DNA of 64,000 nt from Microbacterium sp. LWH7-1.2 (GCF_038397755.1 NZ_CP151637.1:2666001-2730000); one strand, 5' to 3'; positions 18,488-28,183 are shown, counted from the first letter of the stretch. Notes: a model not told the origin generated them from the sequence alone. Numbers and translations: made by a program.

Positions 18488-20593
18488 TCACTTCTTCTTG
18501 AGCGACTTCTCCGACACCGGCGCCTCCCCCGACGCGGCGAGCGCCCGGTAGTACTCGCGCGCCTCGTCCTGGCGCTCGCGCTCGGCACCCGACGCGATCG
18601 GCGCGCGCACGTGCTCGGGCGCGAAGCCGTAGGCATCGACGAGATCCTGTGCGTGCGGACGCAGCCGCGCCGCGAGCCGGTCGATGTAGCGGGAGACGGA
18701 TGCTGCGCGCTGCGTGGAGAGCCGGCCGTTGATGATGTACCACGCAAGGTGCTTCTCGATGAGGTGCAGCCCGAACAGGTCGCGCAGCCACGTCAGCACC
18801 TGCTTGGTGCCCTCGTCGGACACGCGGTTCACGCCGTCGGTGAACGCCTCCCACTGAAGGAGCTCGCCGTGGGCGCGGGCTGCTTCGATGAGCTCCGCCT
18901 GGTGGCTGTTGAACAGGGCAGCCGCCTCGGCGGGCGACAGCTTGGGCGCCGGACGCAGCGCGGCGGCGACATCCGCCACCATCTGCTGCACCCGGCCTGC
19001 GAGCAGTTCGTGCTGCTGGTCGGTGCGCAGGCCGAGCTCGATCGAGCGCGCGGTCGACCCGAAGTCGGTCACCGTCTGTCCGAGCTGACGGAGCCCCGCG
19101 CCGTGGAACACCTTGCCCGCCGTCTGGCCGACGGCGAAGCGGGCGAGGGCCGCGGGATCCTTGCCTTTGAACTGCTTGGCGTAGTCCGACAGGAGGCGCT
19201 TGCCGACCAGCTGGAGCAGGACGTTGTTGTCGCCCTCGAAGGTGACGTACACGTCGAGGTCCTGGTGGAGGCCGACCATGCGGTTCTCGGCGAGGAAGCC
19301 GGAGCCGCCGCAGGCCTCTCGGGCCTCCTGGATCGTGCCCAGCGCGTTCCATGTGCTCAGCGGCTTGAGCGCCGCGGCGAGGGTCTCGAGGTCCTCGCGC
19401 TCCTCGGGGGTGTCGGTACGACCCGAGAAGACGGCGTCGAACTTCTTGAGCAGCTCGTCGTGGCTGAAGAACTGCGCGTAGTTCTGCGCCAGAAGCGGCA
19501 GGAGGCGGCGCTGGTGCTTGCCGTAGTCGAGCAGCACCACCTCTTCGGTGCCGGCGCCGGAATCGAACTGGCGGCGCTGGTTCGCGTAAGTGAGCGCGAT
19601 GTGGAGGGCGAGCGCGGTGCCGGTGGTGGCGGCCCCGTCGAGTGACACCCGACCCTGCACGAGCGCCCCGAGCATGGTGAAGAAGCGGCGACCGGGCGTG
19701 GGGATATCGCTGGTGTATGAGCCGTCCGCGGCGACCTGGCCGTAGCGGTCGAGCAGGTTGAAGCGCGGGACCCGGACCTGGTCGAACGCGAGCCGGCCGT
19801 TGTCGATGCCGTTAAGGCCGCCCTTGACGCCGTCGTCCTCGCTGACGATGCCCGGGAGCATCGCACCCTCGTCGTCGCGGATCGGCACGAAGAAGCAGTG
19901 CACGCCGTAGTTGACGCCGCCGGTGATGAGCTGCGCGAACACCGTGGCGGCCTTGCCGTGCAGCGCTGCATTGCCGAGGTAGTCCTTGTACGCGCCGCGG
20001 AACGGCGTGTGGATCACGAACTCCTCGGTCTCGGGGTCGTAGGTCGCGGTCGTGCCGATGGCCGCGACATCCGATCCGTGTCCGGTCTCGGTCATGGCGA
20101 AAGCGCCGGGGATCGAAAGGTCGGTGATGCCCGGCATCCACTTGTCGTGGTGCTTCTCGGTGCCGAGCTGGAACACGGCCGAGCCGAAGAGGCCCCACTG
20201 CACGCCGGACTTGATCTGCAGGCTGGGGTCAGCGAGCACGAGCTCCTGGAAGCCGGCGAGGTTCGCGCCGTTGTCGTTGAGTCCGCCGAACTTCTCCGGC
20301 ATCGCGCGGCGCGAGCCGCCGTGCTCGACGAGCAGGTGCAGCTGTGTCAGCACGCGCTCACGGTGCTCGTCCATCGACAGCCCGTCGATCCGCCAGAACG
20401 CGGGGTCCTTGATCATCTCGCGGGCCTCGCGGCGTGTCTCTGCCCACGTCCCGAGGAGCAGATCCGCGACCCCGGCGACATCGATGCGGGGCTCGGATGC
20501 CTCGGCTGCGGTCTGCGGAGCGGTCGGGGCTCCCCCGGCGGGCGTGTTCTTGTGGACGGCGGGCTTCTTGGTGCGGACGGCGGCGTCAGCCAT
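18488..20593 (-). CDS. Acyl-CoA dehydrogenase/oxidase family flavoprotein (long, ACOX-like)
   Basis: 701 residues, far longer than ordinary acyl-CoA dehydrogenases (about 380) and like peroxisomal-type acyl-CoA oxidases. It has the FAD-binding AMTETGHGSDVAAIGTTATY, the C-terminal EACGGSGFLAENRM and the FEGDNNVLLQLVGKRLL stretch typical of ACOX proteins, and a basic tail ending KSLKKK. It should start fatty acyl-CoA beta-oxidation with FAD, handing electrons to ETF or oxygen. The ATG at 20593 is preceded by GAGAGGTG; an in-frame ATG two codons upstream is possible. The 215 bp upstream up to the insertion element hold no gene. Confidence 0.92.
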   Translation of the reverse strand: MADAAVRTKKPAVHKNTPAGGAPTAPQTAAEASEPRIDVAGVADLLLGTWAETRREAREMIKDPAFWRIDGLSMDEHRERVLTQLHLLVEHGGSRRAMPEKFGGLNDNGANLAGFQELVLADPSLQIKSGVQWGLFGSAVFQLGTEKHHDKWMPGITDLSIPGAFAMTETGHGSDVAAIGTTATYDPETEEFVIHTPFRGAYKDYLGNAALHGKAATVFAQLITGGVNYGVHCFFVPIRDDEGAMLPGIVSEDDGVKGGLNGIDNGRLAFDQVRVPRFNLLDRYGQVAADGSYTSDIPTPGRRFFTMLGALVQGRVSLDGAATTGTALALHIALTYANQRRQFDSGAGTEEVVLLDYGKHQRRLLPLLAQNYAQFFSHDELLKKFDAVFSGRTDTPEEREDLETLAAALKPLSTWNALGTIQEAREACGGSGFLAENRMVGLHQDLDVYVTFEGDNNVLLQLVGKRLLSDYAKQFKGKDPAALARFAVGQTAGKVFHGAGLRQLGQTVTDFGSTARSIELGLRTDQQHELLAGRVQQMVADVAAALRPAPKLSPAEAAALFNSHQAELIEAARAHGELLQWEAFTDGVNRVSDEGTKQVLTWLRDLFGLHLIEKHLAWYIINGRLSTQRAASVSRYIDRLAARLRPHAQDLVDAYGFAPEHVRAPIASGAERERQDEAREYYRALAASGEAPVSEKSLKKK

Positions 20594-20802
20594 GTGCATC
20601 ACCTCTCGGTGCGACGGGGGAAGGGTCACGTTCCCCTCGACCGTAGGACTCCCACAACCCCGACTCAAAGCCTCTGGTGGATCTCCACAATGCTCATCCG
20701 ACACTGGTGACGGATGCGTTGTGCGAGACGCACAGGCGAGCCGCCGCTGGAGCCCGGGCGAAGACCGTTGCCACTGCACCCGCGCGAACGTCCACGGCGA
20801 GC

Positions 20803-20808
20803 CCTAGG
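20803..20808. repeat. Left copy of 6-bp target-site duplication CCTAGG (partner 21910-21915)
   Basis: CCTAGG flanks both ends of the IS element, immediately outside the terminal inverted repeats. IS481 is known to use an NCTAGN target with 6-bp duplication, which this matches. Because the transposase frame reads off the end of the element, this copy also supplies its TAG stop codon. Confidence 0.85.
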
Positions 20809-21793
20809 TGTGATGTCCAGGCAGGTTGTTGATCCTGCTGATGGGTGGGGCTCCGATTGCGGAGTGTCGCCTGTGGTGATTGTAGAAGTGGATCCAGCCG
20901 GGCAGGGCGTCGCGGCGTTCGGTCTCTGACGGGTAGAACTTCGCGTAGGCCCATCCGTCGGCCAGCGTGCGGTGGAAGCGCTCGATCTTGCCGTTGGTCT
21001 GCGGGCGGTACGGGCGGGTGCGCTTGTGTCTGATGCCGAGGTCGGCGCAGGCGTCTCGCCAGGCAAGGGACCGGTAGCAGGAGCCGTTGTCGGAAAGGAC
21101 GCGCTCGACGGTCACGCCGTGATCGGCGAAGAACGCGATCGCGCGGGTGAGGACGCCGACGGCAGTCTCGGCTCGCTCGTCGTCGTGCTCTTCGACATAA
21201 GCCACCCGCGAGTTGTCGTCGACGACGGTGTGGAAGAACCCGGTGCCGGTCCTCGGCTTGTGGTCCTTGCCGCGCGGCAGTCCTGGCGTCTCGAGCTTGT
21301 TCCGGGCGCCCTGCTGCCGTCCGACGAACCGGTGCCCGCCGCCGTCGGGGATGCGACCGAACTTGGTGACATCGACGTGGATCAGTGCGCCGGGATGGTC
21401 GTGCTCATAACGGCGGATCGGCTCCCCGGTGACCCGGTCGATCGCGGAGAGGCGGTTGAGGCCGCAACGCACCAGAACCGCGTGAACGGTCGACGGAGCC
21501 AGACCGAGCTCACCGGCGATCTGGACCGGGCCCAGCCGACGCCGCCAGCGGGCCTTCACGATCTTCTTCACAACCGGCGACGGCGTCTTCGCAGGCATCG
21601 AGCGGGGGCGGCTCGACCGATCCGACATCCCCGCCGGCCCCTCGGATCGGAATCTGGCCGCCCACTTCCGGGCTGTCACGGTCGAGACCATGAACATCTT
21701 CGCTGCCACCTGCAGTGGCCACCCCTCGTCGACGATAAGGCGCGCGAGGCGCAGTCGGGCACGGGGAGTCAGAGCAGCGTTAGCGTGGGACAC
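20804..21793 (-). CDS. IS481-family transposase
   Basis: 329 residues, full length for the family. An N-terminal helix-turn-helix region (LQVAAKMFMVSTVTARKW) is followed by a second HTH (VQIAGELGLAPSTVHAVL) and the DDE integrase core: Asp in HVDVTKFGR, Asp in LSDNGSCYRS and Glu in TNGKIERFHR. All three are kept, so the enzyme looks active. The GTG at 21793 (SHANAALTPR follows) is chosen because family members begin with a similar MSHANA stretch. The final sense codons encode PGHHT from the terminal repeat, and the TAG stop lies in the target duplication rather than in the element itself. Confidence 0.93.
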   Translation of the reverse strand: MSHANAALTPRARLRLARLIVDEGWPLQVAAKMFMVSTVTARKWAARFRSEGPAGMSDRSSRPRSMPAKTPSPVVKKIVKARWRRRLGPVQIAGELGLAPSTVHAVLVRCGLNRLSAIDRVTGEPIRRYEHDHPGALIHVDVTKFGRIPDGGGHRFVGRQQGARNKLETPGLPRGKDHKPRTGTGFFHTVVDDNSRVAYVEEHDDERAETAVGVLTRAIAFFADHGVTVERVLSDNGSCYRSLAWRDACADLGIRHKRTRPYRPQTNGKIERFHRTLADGWAYAKFYPSETERRDALPGWIHFYNHHRRHSAIGAPPISRINNLPGHHT

Positions 21794-21909
21794 GAGGGCC
21801 TCCTGCGTTCGTGAAGCGGTTGAACTAGACAGCTCCACTTCACAACCGGGAGGCCTTCGCTACTCAGCTACTCCGGGCGTGTCCCGAAACAACGTCCCTG
21901 GACATCACA
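20809..21909 (-). mobile_element. Complete IS481-family insertion sequence, 1101 bp
   Basis: Ends begin TGTGATGTCCAGG on the left and finish CCTGGACATCACA on the right; extending inwards, 20 of the first 22 positions of the two inverted repeats agree. CCTAGG flanks both ends. The single transposase gene fills almost the whole element. It landed 14 bp before the start codon of the VOC gene, so it has cut that gene off from its native upstream region and from the acyl-CoA oxidase-like gene it once faced. Sharp ends and an intact frame indicate recent insertion. Confidence 0.92.
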
Positions 21910-21923
21910 CCTAGGCTCAGGTC

Positions 21924-22280
21924 ATGGCCCCGCCCACGGCGATCACGACCGCGTTCATCCCCGTGCACGATCCGCGCGCGAGCGCGCACTGGTACGCGGA
22001 CGCCTTCGGCCTCGGCGTCATGGAGGAGAACGACTCCTCCAGCGTGCTCGCGGGCTCGCACGGACAGGTGACGCTGATGGGCCCGAAGAGCGGCATCAGT
22101 GTCGCGCCCGGCCTGCCGTGGGCCACGTGCAACTTCCGCGTCGACGACCTCGCCTCCGTGCACGAGCGCCTCGCACGGCTCGGCGCACACCCGAGCGACG
22201 AGCTCGGCGACCCCGACCGCTGCCTCTTCTTCACCGCCACCGACCCCGACGGGAACACCATCCTCGTCACCGACCGCTGA
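21924..22280 (+). CDS. VOC-family (glyoxalase/bleomycin resistance-like) protein
   Basis: 118 residues, one VOC module of the usual size with IPVHDPRASAHWYADAFGL at the start and DPDGNTILVTDR at the end, the conserved edge strands of the fold. VOC proteins bind a metal and act as lyases, dioxygenases or drug-binding proteins; which applies here cannot be told. The ATG lies only 14 bp from the right end of the IS element, so any promoter now comes from the element or from read-through. The GH16-like gene follows after 4 bp, suggesting a two-gene transcript. Confidence 0.88.
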   Translation: MAPPTAITTAFIPVHDPRASAHWYADAFGLGVMEENDSSSVLAGSHGQVTLMGPKSGISVAPGLPWATCNFRVDDLASVHERLARLGAHPSDELGDPDRCLFFTATDPDGNTILVTDR

Positions 22281-22284
22281 CGAG

Positions 22285-23097
22285 ATGACCGACGACGACG
22301 CGACTCTCGACATGTCGCCGCTCGACCTCGACGGCCGCGAGCCCGATCTGGACGAGCGGTTCGGCGAGGGGGTGCTCGATGAGAAACTGTGGTGGCCGCA
22401 CTACCTCCCGCACTGGTCGTCTCGCGCGCGCACCGCGGCGCGCTACTCGATCGCACCCGATGCGCTCGAGCTGTTCATCGACGCCTACACCGCCCCGTGG
22501 TCCCCCGAGTTCGACGGTGACGTCCGCGTCTCGCACCTGCAGACCGGCCAGTTCTCCGGTGAGCGCGGCAGCCGAATCGGACAGCACCGCTTCCGCGACG
22601 GCCTGGCGGTGCGCGAAGAGCAGCCGCAGCGCCGGCTCCACCTCCCGCGATTCGGCGTGATCGAGGTGCGGATGGCGGCGGTGCGCCACCCCGACGCGAT
22701 GGTCGCATTCTGGCCGATCGGCTTCGAGGACCAGCCGGAGAACTCCGGCGAGATCTGCATCGCCGAGATCTTCGGAAGCGACTTGGATGACGCGGGCGGC
22801 TGGGTCGGAGTCGGCGTCAAGCGCCAGCACGACCCGCGGCTCCGCGACGACTTCGAGAAGGTCCGCGTCGAGGGCGACCTCACTGAGATGCACGACTACG
22901 CCGTCGAGTGGACACCCGACGCGGTGCGGTTCTTCATCGGCCACCGCTGGGTGAAGACCGTGCGCCAGACGATCGACTACCCCGTCCAGCTCATGCTCGA
23001 CCTCTACGAGCTGCCGCGTGCCGACGGCATGCGCGACATCGCAGCGCTCCCCCATACGCTGCGCGTCGAGCGGGTGCGCACCTTCCCGCCGCTCTGA
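22285..23097 (+). CDS. Glycoside hydrolase family 16-like protein
   Basis: 270 residues, no signal peptide. The central part resembles the GH16 beta-jelly roll: a QTGQFSGERGSRIGQHRF strand, VIEVRMAA, AFWPIGFE and the region EICIAEIFGSD where GH16 enzymes carry the catalytic ExDxxE (often EIDIME). Here both Glu residues are kept but the middle Asp is a Cys. Later strands HDYAVEWTPDAVRFFIGHR also fit. Family members cleave beta-glucans or galactans outside the cell, yet this protein appears cytoplasmic, so it may act on something else or be inactive. It follows the VOC gene by 4 bp. Confidence 0.78.
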   Translation: MTDDDATLDMSPLDLDGREPDLDERFGEGVLDEKLWWPHYLPHWSSRARTAARYSIAPDALELFIDAYTAPWSPEFDGDVRVSHLQTGQFSGERGSRIGQHRFRDGLAVREEQPQRRLHLPRFGVIEVRMAAVRHPDAMVAFWPIGFEDQPENSGEICIAEIFGSDLDDAGGWVGVGVKRQHDPRLRDDFEKVRVEGDLTEMHDYAVEWTPDAVRFFIGHRWVKTVRQTIDYPVQLMLDLYELPRADGMRDIAALPHTLRVERVRTFPPL

Positions 23098-23104
23098 CCC
23101 CGGC

Positions 23105-24802
23105 TCAGAAGAGCCCGACGATGCGCCCCTCGTCGTCGACGTCGATGCTGTTCGCGGCGGGAGTCACCGGCAGCCCGGGCATCGTCATGATGTCGCCGCA
23201 GATCATCACGACGAATCGTGCCCCGGCCGCCAGCCGCACCTCGCGGATGTCGACGACGTGCCCCGTCGGCGCACCGCGCAGCTTCGGATCCGTGGAGAAC
23301 GAGTACTGCGTCTTCGCGACGCACACCGGGTAGGACCCATAGCCCTCGTCCTGCAGGCGCTTGATCTGCGCGCGGACGGTGGTCGAGGCGGTGATCTCCG
23401 ACGCCCCGTAGATGCGCGTCGCGATCGCGCTCATCTTGCGCCACAGCGACGCGTCATCCGGGTAGGTGAAGCGGAGAGCGGATGCTGCCCCCTCGGGTTC
23501 GGCGGCGCGCTCGTCGCAGAGCCTCACGACCTCGCGCGCCAGGTCCTCCGCCCCGGCGCCCCCCTGGGCGAAGTGCTTCGCGACCACGGCCGTGACCCCG
23601 ACGGACTCGGCCGCCGCAACGAGCGCCGCGGTCTCCGCATCCGTGTCCTCCGCGCGATGGTTGATCGCGACGACCGTCGGGATCCGCCAGGTCTCGCGCA
23701 GGGTCTCCAGATGGCGCAGGAGGTTTGCGGTGCCGTGCTCGAGGGCGGCAACGTTCTCGTGCGGAAGGTCGGCGACCTCGACACCGCCGTGGTACTTCAT
23801 GGCGCGCACCGTCGCGACCACCACCGCGACGTCGGGCCGGAGGCCGGTGGTGCGGCACAGGATGTCGACGAACTTCTCTGCGCCCAGGTCGGCGCCGAAG
23901 CCCGCCTCGGTCACGACGTAGTCGGCCATGCGCAGCGCGGAATCGGTCGCGAGGTAGGAGTTGCAGCCGTGCGCGATGTTCGCGAACGGGCCGCCGTGCA
24001 CGAACGCCGGCGTGTGCTCGAGGGTCTGCACGAGGTTCGGGGCGAGCGCGTCGCGCAGGATCGCCGCCATCGCGCCGTGCGCCTGCAGGTCCCGGGCGCG
24101 GATCGGGCTGCGGTCGCGGGCGTACGCGACGACGATCTCGCCGAGGCGATCCTTGAGGTCGGCGAGGTCGGTCGCGAGACAGAAGATCGCCATCACCTCG
24201 CTCGCCACGACGATGTCGAAGCCGTCCTCGCGGGGATAGCCGTTGGACGGACCGCCGAGGCCGATCACGGCGTCGCGCAGCGCGCGGTCGTTCACGTCGA
24301 GCACTCGCCGCCAGGTCACGCGTCGCACGTCGATGCCGAGGGCGTTGCCGTGGTGCACGTGGTTGTCGATGAGCGCCGCGAGCAGGTTCGTCGCGATCGC
24401 GATCGCCGAGAAGTCGCCCGTGAAATGGAGGTTGATGTCCTCCATGGGCACGACCTGCGCGTACCCGCCGCCGGCGGCGCCGCCCTTCATGCCGAACACC
24501 GGCCCGAGCGCGGGCTCGCGCAGGCAGATCATGGCCCGCTCGCCGATGCGGGTGAGCGCGTCGCCGAGGCCGACGGTGGTCGTCGTCTTGCCCTCCCCCG
24601 CGGGCGTCGGCGAGACGGCGGTCATCAGCACGAGCCGTCCGCGCGGCCTCTCCTGGAGCGTCCGCAGGTGCCGCAGCGACACCTTCGCCTTGAAGCGGCC
24701 GTACGGCTCGAGCTCCTCGTCCGGGATGCCGAGCCCCTCGGCGATCCGGGTGATCGGCCAGAGCTCGGCCTGCTGTGCGATCTCGATGTTGCTCGTGGCC
24801 AC
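23105..24802 (-). CDS. fhs: Formate-tetrahydrofolate ligase
   Basis: 565 residues, the normal size. It shows the ATP-binding loop [14 protein letters not shown] near residue 65, the FSP-like [20 protein letters not shown] region, and long stretches conserved in formyltetrahydrofolate synthetases ([41 protein letters not shown]). It makes 10-formyl-THF from formate, THF and ATP, feeding one-carbon metabolism. The start is GTG at 24802. The stop lies 7 bp from that of the convergent GH16-like gene. No folate genes are adjacent. Confidence 0.97.
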   Translation of the reverse strand: MATSNIEIAQQAELWPITRIAEGLGIPDEELEPYGRFKAKVSLRHLRTLQERPRGRLVLMTAVSPTPAGEGKTTTTVGLGDALTRIGERAMICLREPALGPVFGMKGGAAGGGYAQVVPMEDINLHFTGDFSAIAIATNLLAALIDNHVHHGNALGIDVRRVTWRRVLDVNDRALRDAVIGLGGPSNGYPREDGFDIVVASEVMAIFCLATDLADLKDRLGEIVVAYARDRSPIRARDLQAHGAMAAILRDALAPNLVQTLEHTPAFVHGGPFANIAHGCNSYLATDSALRMADYVVTEAGFGADLGAEKFVDILCRTTGLRPDVAVVVATVRAMKYHGGVEVADLPHENVAALEHGTANLLRHLETLRETWRIPTVVAINHRAEDTDAETAALVAAAESVGVTAVVAKHFAQGGAGAEDLAREVVRLCDERAAEPEGAASALRFTYPDDASLWRKMSAIATRIYGASEITASTTVRAQIKRLQDEGYGSYPVCVAKTQYSFSTDPKLRGAPTGHVVDIREVRLAAGARFVVMICGDIMTMPGLPVTPAANSIDVDDEGRIVGLF

Positions 24803-24859
24803 GCTCGCTCCCCGTTGCGGGCCTCGTCGCCCGCCTCCGTCAGCCTATGCGGCGGGCGC

Positions 24860-25624
24860 TCACTCGTCGCGGATGCGCACCGAGAGGCACGTCACGCAGC
24901 CCTCGAGCTTCTCGAACTCCGTGATCGGCGTGGTGACGACCTCGAGCCCGCGCGACCGGTAGAGCTCGGCGGTCTCGGGAGCGTCGGCCGACATGAGCAC
25001 GGTGGCGTCGTCCAGCACGACGACGGCGGTGCCGTGCTCCTCGGGCACCGCCAGGAAGTCCGGGTAGGCGGCCGGGTCGTCGACGAGCGGCTCGAACCCG
25101 ACGACCGTGCCGTCGGGGAGCGCGGTCACTCCGCTCTTCAGGTGCAGCACCTTCGACACCGGCACGGCGACGACGCTCCAGCCGCGCGGCGAGAGCAGAT
25201 CGCGCAGCTGGGTGATCCCTTCGTCGTTCGTGCGCAGCGTCCGCCCGACGTACACCGTGCGCCCGACCTTGAGCACGTCGCCGCCGTCGAGCGTGCCCGG
25301 CGGCTCGATCGCGCGATACGGGATGCCGGCATCCTCCAGCGCCGACCGCGTCGAGGCGATCTCGCCTCGACGGGACTCGGCTCCCGGGCTCGTGAGCACC
25401 GCCAGGTCGCCGAACATGACGACCGCGTCCTCGATGAACACCCCGTCGGCGTGCTCGTCTGCCGGGTCGACCTGGACGACCTCCCAGCCCCGCTGCCGGA
25501 ACACGTCGACGTACGACTCCCACTGACGCTGCGCGAGCGCGGCGTCGACCGGCACGCGCTCGATGTGCGTGAGCTCGCCCTCCGCGAGACGGGGGGATGG
25601 GCGGCGGACGAGAAGGCGCGGCAT
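24860..25624 (-). CDS. ddaH: Dimethylarginine dimethylaminohydrolase-like amidinotransferase-fold protein
   Basis: 254 residues, DDAH size. Family features: an acidic FIEDAVVMFGDLAVLT strand, GTLDGGDVLKVGRTVYVG, the catalytic His in VLHLKSGVTAL and the catalytic Cys in EKLEGCVTCLSVRI at the C-terminus. DDAH hydrolyses methylated arginines to citrulline; close relatives can act on arginine or other guanidino compounds, so the substrate is not certain. The ATG at 25624 fits the family start (MPRLLVRRPS). It diverges from an APC-type amino acid permease gene with a 166-bp shared upstream region that carries a CGTCTG...CAGACG hairpin at 25675-25692, and the two could be coregulated. Confidence 0.9.
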   Translation of the reverse strand: MPRLLVRRPSPRLAEGELTHIERVPVDAALAQRQWESYVDVFRQRGWEVVQVDPADEHADGVFIEDAVVMFGDLAVLTSPGAESRRGEIASTRSALEDAGIPYRAIEPPGTLDGGDVLKVGRTVYVGRTLRTNDEGITQLRDLLSPRGWSVVAVPVSKVLHLKSGVTALPDGTVVGFEPLVDDPAAYPDFLAVPEEHGTAVVVLDDATVLMSADAPETAELYRSRGLEVVTTPITEFEKLEGCVTCLSVRIRDE

Positions 25625-25790
25625 GGGCGCAAGGCTACCGCCGCGGCGCCGGGCGGCAGCATCCGTTCCTCTTCTGACGTCTGTGATCCCAGACGCCGTT
25701 CGGGCGGGCGGGCTGTGCCCGATGCGCCTCACCCACCAGACTGGGAAGACCCCGGCGCCGTGGCCCGGGCCACCTCGTGGGGAGTCCGAC

Positions 25791-27269
25791 ATGGCCGCAC
25801 TCGGCGAGCAGCTCTTTCGACGCAAGCCCATCGTCATCCAGCAGAAGCACCACAAGGGCGAAGAGCTCGCCCGGAACATCGGCACCTTCCAGCTGATGAT
25901 GTTCGGCGTCGGCGCGACCGTCGGCACCGGCATCTTCTTCGTTCTGAGCGAGTCGATCCCCGAAGCGGGCCCCGCGGTGATCATCTCGTTCATCGTCGCG
26001 GCGATCTGCGCCGGCCTCTCGGCGCTGTGCTACGCCGAGCTCGCCTCGGCTATCCCGGTGAGCGGCTCCACCTACTCGTACACGTACCACGCACTGGGCG
26101 AGATCTGGGCGGTGATCATCGCGGGCTGCGTGCTGCTGGAGTACGGCGTCGCCGTCTCGGCGGTCGCGGTCGGCTGGAGCGGCTATTTCAACGAGCTGCT
26201 CGAGAACACGCTCGGATTCCGGCTGCCGGATGCCCTGTCGGTGTCGTTCATCCCCGGATCGGACGCAGCGGCGACCGGCGGCATCATCAACCTTCCCGCC
26301 GTCGTCCTCGTGGGCCTGTGCTGTCTGCTCCTCATCCGAGGGGTCGCCGAGTCGGCCACGGTGAACACGATCATGGTGCTGATCAAGCTCGGGGTGCTGG
26401 CGCTGTTCATCGTCCTCGGCTTCACCGCGTTCAACGCCGACCACTTCGAGAACTTCTTCGCGTTCGGCGCCGCCGGCATCAGCGCGGCGGCAGCGACCAT
26501 CTTCTTCTCGTTCATCGGCCTCGACGCCGTCGCGACGGCGGGCGAGGAGGTGCGCAACCCGCAGAAGGCGCTCCCGCAGGCGATCGTCGGCGCCCTCATC
26601 ATCGTCTCGACGGTCTACATCCTGGTCGCGATCGCGGGGCTCGCCGCCGAGCCGGTCGAGTTCTACTCCACCGAGGAGGCCGGTGAGGCAGGCCTCGCCC
26701 AGATCCTGGAGAACATCACGGGCAACCCGGTCTGGGGCACGATCCTGGCGGCCGGCGCGGTCGTCTCGATCTTCTCGGTGACGCTCGTCACGCTGTACGG
26801 CCAGACCCGCATCCTGTTCTCGATCTCCCGCGACGGCCTCGTCCCCCGCCGGTTCCTCAAGGTCAACGCCAAGACGATGACGCCGATCTACAACACGATC
26901 GTCGTCTCGGCGATCGTCGCGGTCATCGCCGGGTTCGTTCCGTCGGACTATCTGTGGGACACGGTCTCGATCGGCACGCTGGTCGCCTTCAGTGTCGTCG
27001 CGCTCGCGGTCATCGTGCTGCGGCGCACGAAGCCGGACCTCGAGCGGCCGTTCCGGGTTCCGCTCTACCCGGTGGTGCCGATCCTCACCATCGCGGCGTG
27101 CGTCTACATCCTGTCGGGGCTCGCGGCCATCACGTGGGTGATCTTCGGCGCCTGGATCGCGATCGTGCTGCTCTACTACTGGTTCTACGGACGGAGGCAC
27201 GCGACGCTGAACGACTACACCTCTCCGGAGCAGATCGCCGAGCCGATCCATCCCGAGGACGAGACGTGA
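25791..27269 (+). CDS. APC-superfamily amino acid permease
   Basis: 492 residues with about 12 hydrophobic segments. The cytoplasmic N-terminus leads into GVGATVGTGIFFVLSE, the unwound helix-1 motif of APC transporters, and later IFFSFIGLDAVATAGEE, both hallmarks of the cationic amino acid transporter branch. It imports an amino acid or polyamine with protons; specificity is unknown. GGGGAG precedes the ATG at 25791; longer frames upstream lack homology. The universal stress gene follows with a GTGA overlap, an arrangement often seen for APC permeases whose activity is tuned by Usp proteins. Confidence 0.94.
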   Translation: MAALGEQLFRRKPIVIQQKHHKGEELARNIGTFQLMMFGVGATVGTGIFFVLSESIPEAGPAVIISFIVAAICAGLSALCYAELASAIPVSGSTYSYTYHALGEIWAVIIAGCVLLEYGVAVSAVAVGWSGYFNELLENTLGFRLPDALSVSFIPGSDAAATGGIINLPAVVLVGLCCLLLIRGVAESATVNTIMVLIKLGVLALFIVLGFTAFNADHFENFFAFGAAGISAAAATIFFSFIGLDAVATAGEEVRNPQKALPQAIVGALIIVSTVYILVAIAGLAAEPVEFYSTEEAGEAGLAQILENITGNPVWGTILAAGAVVSIFSVTLVTLYGQTRILFSISRDGLVPRRFLKVNAKTMTPIYNTIVVSAIVAVIAGFVPSDYLWDTVSIGTLVAFSVVALAVIVLRRTKPDLERPFRVPLYPVVPILTIAACVYILSGLAAITWVIFGAWIAIVLLYYWFYGRRHATLNDYTSPEQIAEPIHPEDET

Positions 27270-28159
27270 CGTACCTCGTCGGCTACGGACCGCGCAATGA
27301 CGATCGCAGCGCGATCGAACTCGCGTTCCAGTTCGCTCGCTCGCATCCCGAGCCGGTCGTCGCGGTGTCGGTCGTTCCGCAAGGGTGGGGCACCCCGCTC
27401 GCCGGCGGCGTCGACCGCGAGTACGAGGAGTGGGCCGCCGGCGAGGGCCGGCTGAGCGCGGAGCTGGCCCTGGCGGACTTCGCCCACCACCCCGGCATCC
27501 CCGCCGAGGCGGTGTGGGTCGCGGGCAGGTCGGCGCCTGCGACGCTCATCGAGCAGGCCATGGCCCGCGACGCCCGGATGATCGTCGTGGGGTCGGCCGA
27601 GGAGGCGGAGCCGGGGCGCGTCCGGCTTACTTCCAAGACCGATCGGCTGGTGCACTCCTCGCCCCTGCCGGTGGCCATCGCGCCGCGCGGCTACCGCACC
27701 AGCAGCGCGGTCACGAGGGTGACCGTCGGCTTCCGTGACGACGACGCCAGCTGGTCGCTGCTCAACCGCGTCGCGGAGTTCAGCCGGATCGCGTCGGCCA
27801 GGATGCGCCTGGTCACGTTCCTCGTGAACCCGTCGCGCCGCCCCGTCACCACCGACATCAGCCACGCGCAGACCCAGGTCATCGAACTGTGGACCGTGCA
27901 GGCTGCCGCCGCGCTGCGGGAGGCGACGACGCACCTGACGGCACTCGGATTCTCGGACGACGAGCTCGAGTACGGCATCGCCGCCGCCGGCGACTGGGGC
28001 ACCGCGGTCTCGTCGGTCGGCTGGACCGAGGGCGATGTCATGGTCGTGGGGTCGTCGTCGACGCACCGTCTGGCCCAGGTGTTCCTGGGTTCGAGTGCGT
28101 CGAAGATCCTGCGCCACGCATCCGTGCCCGTCGTGGTCGTGCCGGGCGCGGGCGCGTAG
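27266..28159 (+). CDS. Tandem universal stress protein
   Basis: 297 residues carrying two Usp modules (about 1-140 and 150-297). Module ends show the family pattern: MIVVGSAEEAEPGRVR in the first, and VMVVGSSSTHRLAQVFLGS followed by HASVPVVVVPG in the second, close to the ATP-binding Gx2Gx9G(S/T) motif. The GTG start overlaps the permease stop by four bases, so expression is coupled to transport. It probably senses nucleotide and modulates the permease; this is an inference from operon structure. Confidence 0.92.
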   Translation: MTYLVGYGPRNDDRSAIELAFQFARSHPEPVVAVSVVPQGWGTPLAGGVDREYEEWAAGEGRLSAELALADFAHHPGIPAEAVWVAGRSAPATLIEQAMARDARMIVVGSAEEAEPGRVRLTSKTDRLVHSSPLPVAIAPRGYRTSSAVTRVTVGFRDDDASWSLLNRVAEFSRIASARMRLVTFLVNPSRRPVTTDISHAQTQVIELWTVQAAAALREATTHLTALGFSDDELEYGIAAAGDWGTAVSSVGWTEGDVMVVGSSSTHRLAQVFLGSSASKILRHASVPVVVVPGAGA

Positions 28160-28183
28160 CGGCGGCACAGGCTCGGACGACGA

